Of a stretch of 64,000 bases of DNA, positions 21,401-30,426 are shown piece after piece (the first letter of the stretch is position 1; every line of letters starts with the position of its first letter). The translations under genes and the position numbers were made by a program. The notes below the pieces were generated by a model that worked only from the letters and a program-made list of their open reading frames with translations, did no database searches and was not told the origin of the DNA. Where the stretch lies: contig JAPFFF010000029.1 of the NCBI GenBank assembly GCA_039105265.1, positions 434,001-498,000 on the forward strand, written 5' to 3'. This DNA comes from Tritrichomonas musculus (taxonomy: Eukaryota; Parabasalia; Tritrichomonadida; Tritrichomonadidae).

Positions 21401-21762
21401 TTTTTCCAGGATTAATAAATTGAAAATGATATGTGAACTAAAAAATCTTGGAATATGACATATTTTTCATTTGAAATAGAATTTCAAACATTTATTTTTG
21501 TTGTTGTTGTTTCATTATATAATTATAATAGTTGATTATCTTGTTTTTACTTGTTGCTCACTTTTTTCTATCATAAATACATTTTTTATTATTATTTTAA
21601 TAATAAAAATATAGTGTTTGGCCATGATGCTTTATTCATAACTATTTATTTACATTAAAAAAATAAATGTTTTCATCAATTTTTCTTATTCGTCTTTTAT
21701 AGGGCTAAGAAAAATCTTTATTTCTGACCATTATAAAGGTCAAATTAAAACATTTATTATAT

Positions 21763-23994
21763 ATGAATTTTCAATTTAATTTACCTCCAATAGAAGAAAA
21801 TGATCCAGAAAATGACACAATCACACTTTTGATCAATAACTATGAAGTTAAATACTCAAGAAGCAATTTAGAAAAGATATCATTATTTGCTTGTGATTAT
21901 TTTACTGAGCATCCAAAATCAAATGAGATAAAAATTGATATAAATGAAAAAGAAAATCAAAATAATATGGAAGATACCATTATATCACTTTTTCAAAGTA
22001 ATGAAATATTAATTAATTCAGATAACGATCAATTTTTGAATGAGCTCGCACGAAAGCTTCAAATACAAACACTTGAAGACATATCTGAGAACTGGGAAAT
22101 TTATGTTCTTCAAGAAGCTGAAGAGATGATTTTAAATGTTGATGATCAAATTTTAATGAAATTCAAAGAAGAAGAAGAATTGAATGAAAAACGATCACTT
22201 TTTGAAAAGATCAGAATTATTGGCCTAGAAACGTTTTGTCGAATTGTGATTAACGCCTGTATTGCACGATGGAAATCGATTCAAATTTATTTAGAACTTA
22301 TTCAATTAATTTCAATTGAAGACGTTTTTTGTCGGATTCTTTGTCACCAGATGGAGATGTTTGATGGCATATTTTCGATTCGCGAAGAGAAATCACAAAC
22401 GATTTGTTTTTTAGCGCGTTATTTCTATGACAAAGGGAAAATTAAAGGAAAGAAAATTTTGTCAATTTTTCAATCGTTGCCGGTTTTCTTTGCCGATTTG
22501 TCGGACCATCCATTCTTCTTATTTGAAGAGAACAGAATCAATTTCCAAAAACTTGTCAGAGAAGGAATTAATCCAAATCCCATCTCAATTATTTTGAGAG
22601 AGGATGATATTGACTCTTTTCAAAAAGTTTCATGTGCTCCACTTTTTGATATAAACCAACTAATCAAACCATCAGAATTTGAGAAATGCGATTTTGTTAA
22701 TAGTAAACCTTGCTCTTTACTTGAATTTTGCGCTTTCTTCGGATCAATCAAGTGTTTTAAATTTATTTATTTAAACGAAGAATCCAAAAAAAGTCAGGAT
22801 TTAATGAAGTATGCGATTGCAGGCGGAAATGTTGAGATTGTTCATATTTGTGAACAAATTGGGCCAATTAATTATAAAGAGACACGTGAAATAGCTGTTA
22901 AATATCATCATTGGGAAATATTTGAATGGTTGTATGAGCATAAAGTATCAAAAACAATTCAAGAAGAAGACATTTTCAGCTTCTTTTTTCAAAGCATTCA
23001 ATTTTCAAATTTTACAACATTGTCCTATGTTTTATTTAATGGCGCTGATTATGACAATGCTCTCCCTTTCACAGTTGAACACGACAACATTTTACTTGCA
23101 AAATGGCTAATCAAACATAAAGAAAACTTGTTTAAAGAAGAAAGTGTAAAAAGTGCAATTAACAACCTTCTTCATTACGCTTGCCGAAATGAAAATGTTG
23201 ACATGTTGAAGATCTTATTAAAACAGAAGGAATACAACAATGTAAACTCAAAATATGATGGAAAGACGCCAATATTCATTGCTATTGAAAAAGAAAATTT
23301 TGATTTGTACAAAGTTTTAATTGATCAAAAAAGAATTAAAATAAACATTCGTGATTTCAGTGGAAAACAAGTTATTCATTTGGCTTGTGAATATCGAAAT
23401 TCTGAAATTTTAGAGAATTTGCTTCAAAATAAAATTAGTATAATTAACATAAACAGTCTTGATAAAACCAATAATACACCTCTTCATTTGGCCTGTGAAA
23501 ATGGCAATTTGAAATCAATTCAAGTTTTATTCAAATATTATAAAAATGATATTTTTTTGAATACGAAAAATAAACAAGGCAAAACACCAATGATGATGGC
23601 TTGTTTATCTGAAAGAGTTAATAAAAGATTGCCTATTATTAAGCTCATTTATGAACACATCAATGATGATGATAAAGAAACTTTTATTAATGAAGAAGGA
23701 CCAATGAAAAAAACACTTCTTCATTTTGCTTGTGAAAATAAAGAAAGCGACGTTGTTCAATATTTATTGTCTTTACAAACAGTTGACGTAAATGCAATTG
23801 ATGATGATAATAGAACTGCTTTAGCAACTTCTGTTTTCTTTGGCTATAATGAAATAATAAAAATACTGTTGAGGCATCCTAAAGTTGATGTTTCAATTAC
23901 AGATAAAAATAAAAAAAATGCTTACGAAATTGCTGTCGAACGTTCACTAGATGATGAAATAATTCATCTTATTCAAGAGAAAATGTTAAAATAA
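21763..23994 (+). CDS. BTB-like plus ankyrin-repeat protein (DUF3447 type)
   Basis: 743 residues, start ATG at 21763. The N-terminal ~130 residues resemble the trichomonad BTB-like domain (TLLINNYEVKYSRSNL, then FFTEHPKSNEI-type text), followed by helices and a DUF3447-like segment (residues about 310-420). At least seven ankyrin units follow (for example NNLLHYACRNENVDMLKILL, NTPLHLACENGNLKSIQVLF, KTLLHFACENKESDVVQYLL) to about residue 735. This is one of the most expanded families in trichomonads. Such proteins act as protein-binding scaffolds or adaptors, and the target is unknown. It is divergent from the Gly-rich gene (363 bp apart), whose N-terminal domain is of the same kind, so the two may share upstream control. 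Confidence 0.85.
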   Translation: MNFQFNLPPIEENDPENDTITLLINNYEVKYSRSNLEKISLFACDYFTEHPKSNEIKIDINEKENQNNMEDTIISLFQSNEILINSDNDQFLNELARKLQIQTLEDISENWEIYVLQEAEEMILNVDDQILMKFKEEEELNEKRSLFEKIRIIGLETFCRIVINACIARWKSIQIYLELIQLISIEDVFCRILCHQMEMFDGIFSIREEKSQTICFLARYFYDKGKIKGKKILSIFQSLPVFFADLSDHPFFLFEENRINFQKLVREGINPNPISIILREDDIDSFQKVSCAPLFDINQLIKPSEFEKCDFVNSKPCSLLEFCAFFGSIKCFKFIYLNEESKKSQDLMKYAIAGGNVEIVHICEQIGPINYKETREIAVKYHHWEIFEWLYEHKVSKTIQEEDIFSFFFQSIQFSNFTTLSYVLFNGADYDNALPFTVEHDNILLAKWLIKHKENLFKEESVKSAINNLLHYACRNENVDMLKILLKQKEYNNVNSKYDGKTPIFIAIEKENFDLYKVLIDQKRIKINIRDFSGKQVIHLACEYRNSEILENLLQNKISIININSLDKTNNTPLHLACENGNLKSIQVLFKYYKNDIFLNTKNKQGKTPMMMACLSERVNKRLPIIKLIYEHINDDDKETFINEEGPMKKTLLHFACENKESDVVQYLLSLQTVDVNAIDDDNRTALATSVFFGYNEIIKILLRHPKVDVSITDKNKKNAYEIAVERSLDDEIIHLIQEKMLK

Positions 23995-23997
23995 TAT

Positions 23998-24540
23998 ATT
24001 GATCATTTATAATCAAGCATTCCTAAATAAATAGCATCTTGCTTTTATAATATTTTTATCAGAATGAAATATGTTATTTATTGCTATAATTATTAATAAA
24101 TCTAATTTAAATTTAATTTTTTTAGAAATTCCCACCCAAGGATACCTTTTTTTTTTCGGGAAGAGATCTTTAATTTAATTAGGAAATTTGAATCTCTGGT
24201 GATTAGAATTTTCAGTGGTTAAGGCCAATATTGACCTTGTAACGTACAATAAAAAAAAAAAAAAAAAAAGAATTTTTACAAATATTTCATGAGATTGAGA
24301 GAACTTGCAAATTGAAAGGAATTGAGATGCAACTTGAATTACCCCACCTAAAAATAAAACGCTTTTTAATTTCAAAAAAAAAAAAAAATAAGATATTCAT
24401 CTGCAAATTTTTTAAATGGTTTATACTCTGAAAAAGTTTATATCGTACTCCCGACTAATTAATTCTAGTTTAATTATACAAAATAAGATAATCATCTGAA
24501 AAAAATTTTGTTTATGCTCTCAGAAAAATAAAGGTCAAAT
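23998..24540. other. Non-coding spacer
   Basis: Apart from a degenerate MITE end (24181-24262) and two poly-A/T tracts I see nothing coding here. Confidence 0.5.
24181..24262. mobile_element. Degenerate end of a MITE related to the 18511 element
   Basis: AGGAAATTTGAATCTCTGGT, then GGTTAAGGCCAATATTGACC, TTGTAACGTACAAT and poly-A follow the same order as the terminal arm of the 389 bp MITE, with many substitutions. Only one arm is recognisable, so this is an old solo end. Confidence 0.55.
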
Positions 24541-25050
24541 ATGAAAGGTGAAATATTTTTTATTAATAAATATAAAATAGTTGCTAATATTGGATATTCT
24601 GGTCGATCTTATATGCTGAAAGAGTTTTCGACTGGTGAGATATATGTTGCCAAAGTTTTTATTAATCTTGATTTTTTTTCATGCGTTAAAGAAAAAGAAA
24701 GAAAGCTTCATATATCTAGTAAAATCAATCAAATAGCAATTTTAAATCATCCAGCAATAATAAAACTCATTGGATATTCTCCAAACACTTTTAAAGGGTC
24801 TCCAATTCCAACCATTGTTACTGAAGTTGTCATTAGTGGATCACTTCACCAAACAATTGAAAGGAACAAACAATCCCCAATATCCGAATGGAATGATATT
24901 CAAAAACTCATTTGTATGTATGGAATAACAGCAGGCACGACATATATACATTCATAAAACATTTCAAATTGTAATTTAAGCACAAAACCGTTTATATGGG
25001 CGAATATTATTGCCCAAAAATGTCAGTTGCATCTATGATTGACATCGATG
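24541..25050 (+). pseudogene. Decayed TKL-type kinase gene, N-lobe
   Basis: 138 codons from ATG 24541 read as a kinase N-lobe: NIGYSGRSYM in the glycine-loop place, YVAKVF with the ATP-binding lysine, NHPAIIKLIGYSP, and a hinge region at VTEVVISGSL. The frame closes after AGTTYIHS at 24955-24957. The following bases still read NISNCNLSTK (catalytic-loop place) and, in another frame, YYCPKMSV up to about 25050. No C-lobe was found. It is a broken host gene related to the one at 11800-13913. Confidence 0.7.
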
Positions 25051-25137
25051 ATTTTTACTCAGCAAACGATATCAATTTAGTATTTACAGTCGATCTTTGG
25101 CACTCAGAGTAGGCTTCACATCAATAAATGATTGGCC

Positions 25138-25840
25138 AAAAGCTCGGCCGTCTTTTCAAATGATGCGCGCTTCATGATCAATTCAAAGTACTCAACTGTC
25201 ATCGATAAGATTGTTGGGAACTCGAGCTCATTCTTGTATAGCTATAGTGCAGGCTCAATTTCAGAGAGGGGCTATTAAGAGTGCAAAGAGGACGATGCAG
25301 TAGCTGAATCATGTTCAAAAAAAAAAAAAAAGCTCGATTTCATAATTTTCATTAATATTTGTTTTTTTCACTGCGCCAGATTCACTCCAATTGAGAGAAA
25401 ATAAGAAGGAAGCGGGAGTGAACGAGACATATTTATATTTCCAGTTATATGCAATTAGTTGCAAAGGAAGTGGGAGAGTCCTTGGAGCACATAAAAAAGA
25501 AGTTATTCAGATAGACCAACGACTTGAACTGAAAGACAAGTACGACATCTATCCACTGTAAACAAAAGTTCATGGCATAAAACTTTTGAGAGAAAGAAAA
25601 ATATTACGAAAAAGTTGAAGTTTACTCAATCATTGTCCTGCTTTTTTCCATGGTCAGATGATGTGAAATGTCTAGAATTGACATCATCGGCATTGGTAAC
25701 GGGAAGAAGGCTCCATTTCAAAGCAGCTGTCTCATCTAGAATCATCAACGCAGAATTGTTGATCTTGCATATACAGAAGTGCTTGAAGTTCTTAATTCAG
25801 TCAATGAACACAAAAAGAAACTTCCAAAGTATTGAAAAAA
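25138..25840 (+). pseudogene. Decayed gene of unknown family
   Basis: This stretch is less AT-rich than its flanks. It reads as protein in pieces: FSNDARFMINSKYSTVIDKI and onward (about 25155-25270), then KEAGVNETYLYFQLYAISCK to KDKYDIYPL (about 25370-25560), then possibly ALVTGRRLHFKAAVSS or an overlapping frame (25690-25840). Several stops and frame changes separate them. I do not recognise the family. It could be one decayed host gene or two. Confidence 0.4.
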
Positions 25841-25875
25841 AAAAATCACTATGTATGATAATAACTAACCTTACA

Positions 25876-25910
<35 letters not shown>

Positions 25911-26098
25911 GGCGTTTTAAAAAAATAACTAATTTTTTGAAATGATTTGATTGAACATATTTTCTAAACAGATTCGCTTTATTTTAATATGGTATATATT
26001 ATAAAGAATTCTGATTAATGTTTCCCTATTCTTGGTTCAAGAAATACTTCTAAAATCGAATGAAAATGTATTGGAAAAGGCTAAAAATGTCTTTTGGT

Positions 26099-26976
26099 GG
26101 TTAAGCGTGTAGTTTATTTTACAATATCTCAACATCTACTTTATGTCAAAATGTTTTGTCCATAGATTCATAATCAGTATAACTTATATATTATTTTTTT
26201 GTTTTGTAAAAAATAGTTTTTTTGAATATGAAATCATCATAATATTCGAATTACTTCTTTTTTTTTAAAAAAAAATTTGAATATGAGTAAAAAAATGAAA
26301 TATTTAAATCATAGTTTTATGAATACTTTTATTTTCTATATCAGGTTCGGCGATCTATTCCATTTTAAATTTGAATGAAAAGATATTCAATTGGAAAAAA
26401 TCTCGAATAATAGAGATATTGCTTATTCCATCCGTAACTTTTTGTTCTATAGAACTGATATTAAATTGCCCAATGTTAATCTGAAAATATTTCGAATTGA
26501 ATGACTACAAACATTTTCAAATTTCTATACATCTTCGAGTGATTTCAAAAAGTATGTAGTCATTCAAATTGAAACAAATTAACACTTTCTAACTTGAATA
26601 TGATATAATAAATTGAGACTTACAAAGTTATTGATGGAATAAGAAATATCTCTATAATACGAGTTTTTTTGCCACTGAACAAAATTACTAAGAAAAAAAA
26701 AAACTTAGATCTCCTGAGAATTATAAGAAAAAAATGGAGGAATCATGTTCTTTGGTAAAATTATGATCTAAATATTTTATTTTTTTACTCATATTCGAAT
26801 TTTTTTTTAAAAAAAAAAGAAGTAATTAAGATATCGTGATATCATCATATCCATAAAAAACGAATTTTAGCACTACAAAAAATAATTTATAAGTGATACT
26901 GATTATAAATTTATAAACAAAACATTTTGGTGCAAAGCAGATGTTGAGATATTGATAATAAACTACACTCTTAAAC
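26099..26976. mobile_element. Foldback DNA element, about 878 bp
   Basis: The left arm from TTAAGCGTGTAGTTTATT (26101) with CAATATCTCAACATCT and CAAAATGTTTTGT is matched in reverse complement by the right arm ending GAGTGTAGTTTATT-type sequence at about 26976. Inner parts also mirror, including TTACTTCTTTTTTTTT, the ATAGAGATATT...TTATTCCATC block and GAATGACTACA/TGTAGTCATTC at the centre near 26530. The arms are roughly 80-85% alike, so the copy is old. No coding capacity and no convincing target duplication. Confidence 0.75.
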
Positions 26977-27218
26977 AATTACTATACAACTCAATTCATT
27001 TTTTTGTTTGTTTGTTTTTGTTTTTTTGTGAAATATTAAAAAATAAGATATATACCAAAAGTAAAATGCATTGTTTAATTATTTATGACATAATGATGAT
27101 TGAGTCATTTTTAATTATATCTATTGTTTTTCATTCAAATCCCAACAACTAATTATTGCATGTAAGTAGTAATATTTAGAACAGCAGTCAGGTTTAAAGA
27201 CCAAACTACTGGAAGGCA

Positions 27219-27264
27219 CATACCTTACTTTACAGCGCGGCTCTCCGCGCTTAGGTCAGGTATG
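27219..27264. repeat. GC-rich hairpin near the outer Polinton edge
   Basis: CATACCT (27219-27225) pairs with AGGTATG (27258-27264), and AGCGCGG (27234-27240) pairs with CCGCGCT (27245-27251) around a four-base loop. It stands out in very AT-rich DNA and may belong to the element's terminal region. Confidence 0.5.
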
Positions 27265-27652
27265 CAAAAAACAGTAGTGTACTTTTTATTGTTTTCAGCT
27301 GTGTTTCCATTACCGAACATACATAATTTAAATAACTTTCTGAAATTCCCAGCAAACTCCCCCAAAACCCTATCACATCTAAAAGTACAAATTTCTGAAT
27401 TTTGGGCTATCTACCTTACATAGAAGATTACAACATGCGCAATAGGCAATCTACAATTTCACATTTTAAATTTTACATGATGAAACACGAAAAACTGACC
27501 TTCCTAAGATAGGTGCACAAACATGAAAACCCTAGAACGATTTTTACAAAAAATAATATTCACAAATGATATCACCATCTCTCATCACAAACGAGAATCA
27601 CAAATTTATATTTCTTTTTTATTTTTCATTTTTTATTTCCATTTCACAAAAC

Positions 27653-28102
27653 ATGCGAGCACCAAAAGTATATGAGTATGTAAACAACCTTATTTCTATG
27701 TTACCAGAGCCAGAAAAGTTTCGTAATTGTGATTTCTCTATACTCTGTGAAAAGTTCCCCTTGATGATGAACATGAATAATTTTCGTGCAAAAGTTTTAT
27801 ACATAAGTCTGAAGAACACAAATAATGAAACTCTGAAGTTCTATCCTGATAAGATCACAGAACTGGGATTAGAAAACATAACAATAACAACAAATTTGCG
27901 AAGGAGACTAACAATGAAAGCACAAGAATTTTTCATAAATGGTAATACAGAACCACAAGAATACAAAGGAAATGACTTTTATCATTATAGTTTAGAGAGA
28001 ACAAGTATGTTTACGAAATCCAAAATCAAAGAACTTAGACAAAAATATAACTTAGCTGAACCTGAAATATTTGTAGGTCACCACCAGGAACTTATACTAT
28101 AA
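27653..28102 (+). CDS. Conserved small Polinton protein, family A (outer copy)
   Basis: 149 residues starting MRAPKVYEYVNN. An upstream ATG at 27566 exists, but the nested element's homologue (46315-46764) begins at the equivalent of this methionine, so this start is preferred. The two proteins align over their whole length: NFRAKVLYISLK/NKFLGKVIYISLK, FYPDKI/IYPDKI, RRRLTMKAQEFFINGN/RRRLNYKMNEFFINGS, and REKYNLSTPEIYIGEHQ against RQKYNLAEPEIFVGHHQ. No enzyme motif or membrane segment was seen. Conservation between two distinct Polintons suggests a core role, perhaps structural or in replication. It overlaps the convergent ATPase gene by 11 bp. Confidence 0.7.
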   Translation: MRAPKVYEYVNNLISMLPEPEKFRNCDFSILCEKFPLMMNMNNFRAKVLYISLKNTNNETLKFYPDKITELGLENITITTNLRRRLTMKAQEFFINGNTEPQEYKGNDFYHYSLERTSMFTKSKIKELRQKYNLAEPEIFVGHHQELIL

Positions 28103-28979
28103 TAAATCTGATATCATTTTCACGGACATTTACCAAAACAAAATCATGGTTCTTCATCATTTTGTACCGAAACCACAAATCTTCAAACTCTATTGGTAAT
28201 GATACTTGTTGATAAACATAGTTTATTTTTTGTCTTGAGAATCCTGAGAAGATAAAGAATGTTGTACAATTTGTCTTGAAATCTGTGGGTATTGATTTGA
28301 AAAATTGTACATTTATGTAAACTAGAGAATGTTTATGACGAAGTTGTGTAATGTAGTTTGTAAAGTAAGATGATTTTATAAGTTTACTTTTCACAAAATC
28401 TTCACACAAGATAATAGTATTTAAAGGAGAATTTGGTTTACCGAGTTTTTTGATATGCAAGAATTCAAACATCTGCTGAAGTTTATTATTGTCAATTGTT
28501 ATTTTTGGAGTTGAACTATATTTGTCATATAGTTCTTTCCAAAGATCAAGTTCCTTTAGATATTTTTCAGCATTTGCATCTGAAACAACATGCACAGGTA
28601 ATTTTATTAAATCTTGTTGTGCTTCAAAAGTACTATCATTGATACTACCATTCTTGCTGATATAAACTATAAGATGAAAATTGGAGTTTGGCAGTCTCGA
28701 AATCTGAATTATGTCTCTCAGCATTATATGAGTCTTTCCGCGACCCTGGTTTCCTACCAAAATATTTAGAGAATTGTAGTATGCAAAAATTCCTTCTGCT
28801 ATTGGTCTAATACTCTCTGCAAGAATTTTACTTTCATTTTTCCTATATGCTCTTGTCATTTCAGCATCAATATCAAATTCAGTTTCAGTTTCAGTTTCAT
28901 TTTCATCATCTATATCAATCTTATCTTCATCAGAGTTAGAAAAGTATATTTCTTTATAATTGAATCTCGTTGGAATCAT
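28092..28979 (-). CDS. FtsK/HerA-type packaging ATPase (outer Polinton)
   Basis: 295 residues. An acidic N-terminal segment (about 15-40) is followed by the P-loop GNQGRGKT (76-83) and a Walker B-like NTIILCED (187-194). This is the expected arrangement for the A32/FtsK-HerA ATPase of Polintons, which is thought to drive DNA into capsids. It corresponds to the nested element's ATPase at 50571-51425 but is strongly diverged (GNQGRGKT against GKPGAGKS), so the two elements are separate lineages. It is convergent with and overlaps the family A gene. Confidence 0.85.
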   Translation of the reverse strand: MIPTRFNYKEIYFSNSDEDKIDIDDENETETETEFDIDAEMTRAYRKNESKILAESIRPIAEGIFAYYNSLNILVGNQGRGKTHIMLRDIIQISRLPNSNFHLIVYISKNGSINDSTFEAQQDLIKLPVHVVSDANAEKYLKELDLWKELYDKYSSTPKITIDNNKLQQMFEFLHIKKLGKPNSPLNTIILCEDFVKSKLIKSSYFTNYITQLRHKHSLVYINVQFFKSIPTDFKTNCTTFFIFSGFSRQKINYVYQQVSLPIEFEDLWFRYKMMKNHDFVLVNVRENDIRFIIV

Positions 28980-29190
28980 CCTTTTTTTATCATTTAGATT
29001 ATGATAAAGGTTATGAGTACAGTTTTGCTCTCATCTCTTCTGTAAGTTCTGGAGTTTTGTCTTCGGTTAGACCATAAATTATTATACCGAGCTCCACAAC
29101 AACAACAAACAACAACAATTCTGATATCATTTTGGACAACAAAAATATAAATATAAAATGCGAGGATAAAATCCGAGCTAAATGCAGCTT

Positions 29191-29619
29191 TTAGATACAC
29201 ATTTTAGTAGAAATACCATATCGTACAAGTTGACTATAAATTTCATTAAAACATATTTTTAAATCCAGAGTTTTATCATCTTTTGTAACAAGAATTCTCT
29301 GGATGTTCATATACTTTGTGTTAGATAAGCATCCTGTACACCCTTCTTCTTCATCTATAACAAGCTCAACTTTGTCAGCTCTTGTTAAGATTTTTATAAG
29401 TTCCATAAGAGAATTGCTATGACAGACAAGATAGTTGTTAATTCTAAGAGGATTAAGTTCATAGATGTTCAACAGTGTTTCTAGAAATTTATTTTTCATT
29501 TCTAAATTCTCAAGTTCGTTTGTAAGAAGATTTGTTTGAGGTTGTGATGGAGATTGAACATTCTCCCCAGTTTGAGTAAAATTTATGTTTCTTACTTGAG
29601 GATAATTTTGTGGTGGAGG
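29191..29619 (-). CDS. Conserved small Polinton protein, family B (outer copy), part left of the insertion
   Basis: This is the downstream part of an outer-element gene into which the nested Polinton inserted; the other flank is at 54370-54491. The C-terminal half (CHSNSLMELIKILTRADKVE, VIDEEEGCTGC, NIQRILVTKDDK, DLKICFNEIYSQLV) aligns with the nested element's own gene at 45313-45837 (VPVEALIDIIKCSVKAEMVE, HVDEDIKCC, KIVNDKGE, DFKQVYNKQYNELI). A pair of cysteines is retained in both. Function unknown. The reading frame also continues by chance into the inserted element's terminal repeat. Confidence 0.65.
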   Translation of the reverse strand, partial: PPPQNYPQVRNINFTQTGENVQSPSQPQTNLLTNELENLEMKNKFLETLLNIYELNPLRINNYLVCHSNSLMELIKILTRADKVELVIDEEEGCTGCLSNTKYMNIQRILVTKDDKTLDLKICFNEIYSQLVRYGISTKMCI

Positions 29620-30413
29620 AGTAGTTAACGGTAGGCTCCGGTCCGCTGCGCTCCCCAGAGACCTACCGCCCATCACTTCGCTTCGCTCCGTTCGGGCTAC
29701 TCTAGGGGCTCCCGCCCCTAGGACCCCGTTTTTAAAATAGATATATTAATTGTATACCCCTCCTTCCCCCCCTATAAATGAAAATTAAAAAATTCAAAAA
29801 AACTGAAAATTGAAAAAACTGAAAATTGAAAAAACTGAAAATCAAAAAATTGAAAAATCAAAAAATTGAAAAACAAAAATTTTAAAAAAAATCACTACTA
29901 AAAGTAGTATATATAAATGGCGTGATTTCTTAACGTCCCGTCAAGAAATCCCAACCATTTTTTATCACGACGACAAATGGACGCCCCGAGTGATTTAAAA
30001 ATGATGACAGAATATAAAGGCTACACTTTACGCAACCCCTATTATACATCAAGACAGACGCAACAAATCTATGATGCACAAAAAAATGTTAGGACGTGCG
30101 ATAGCAAAGGATACGTCATTTTGGAAGTATTAGATGAAAGAAACAAGTTTAGCGGCTTCAGATATGCAAAATTTAGACGAGCAGCTTTGTTGAAATATAG
30201 TGGTGATTACGATTTGTTGAAGGAAAAGGACGCTCCAAGATATAGATTATTTGATGAGAACCATCAAATATTTAAGTGAATCTAAGCATTTTTTTTGGAA
30301 GAAATCCCAACCATTTTTTGTTAAGATATCCCTTCGAATCAAGAAGTTGTTTTATAATGATTGAAATGTACCCGACGCTCAATCCAGCTGAAGAACAAAC
30401 ACCAATCCCTATA
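29620..30413. repeat. Left terminal inverted repeat of the nested Polinton
   Basis: About 794 bp, mirrored without gaps at 53576-54369 (paired positions sum to 83989). I see no difference over the outer ~660 bp, and a few substitutions only in the innermost ~130 bp. The outer 115 bp are GC-rich and contain two hairpins: GGTAGG...CCTACC (29630-29668) and the palindrome CTAGGGGCTCCCGCCCCTAG (29703-29722). An A/T-rich stretch of AAAAACTGAAAATTG units follows, then a small gene. Confidence 0.95.
29977..30279 (+). CDS. TIR-borne small protein, left copy
   Basis: A 100-residue, mildly basic protein (MDAPSDLKMMTEYKGYTL at the start) coded wholly inside the left terminal repeat and pointing inward. 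The copy in the right repeat (53710-54012) is identical. I recognise no domain. Upstream, CCATTTTTTATCACGACGAC precedes the ATG. Its place in both termini means the element keeps two promoters and two copies close to the ends. A regulatory or end-binding role is conceivable but only a guess. Confidence 0.65.
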   Translation: MDAPSDLKMMTEYKGYTLRNPYYTSRQTQQIYDAQKNVRTCDSKGYVILEVLDERNKFSGFRYAKFRRAALLKYSGDYDLLKEKDAPRYRLFDENHQIFK

Positions 30414-30426
30414 AAATATGCTTACT

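Noticed and set aside
26952-27152. 66-codon hydrophobic frame
   Set aside because: It starts inside the foldback element and is AT-rich sequence read as Ile/Phe; no support for a gene.
27200-27300. tRNA or 5S rRNA gene at the GC-rich hairpin
   Set aside because: The stem lacks a cloverleaf, anticodon arm or internal control region; it is a simple hairpin.
28994-29200. 68-codon minus-strand frame with a Cys run
   Set aside because: No ATG start and the cysteines come from a short ACA/ACAAC repeat; likely an intergenic reading.
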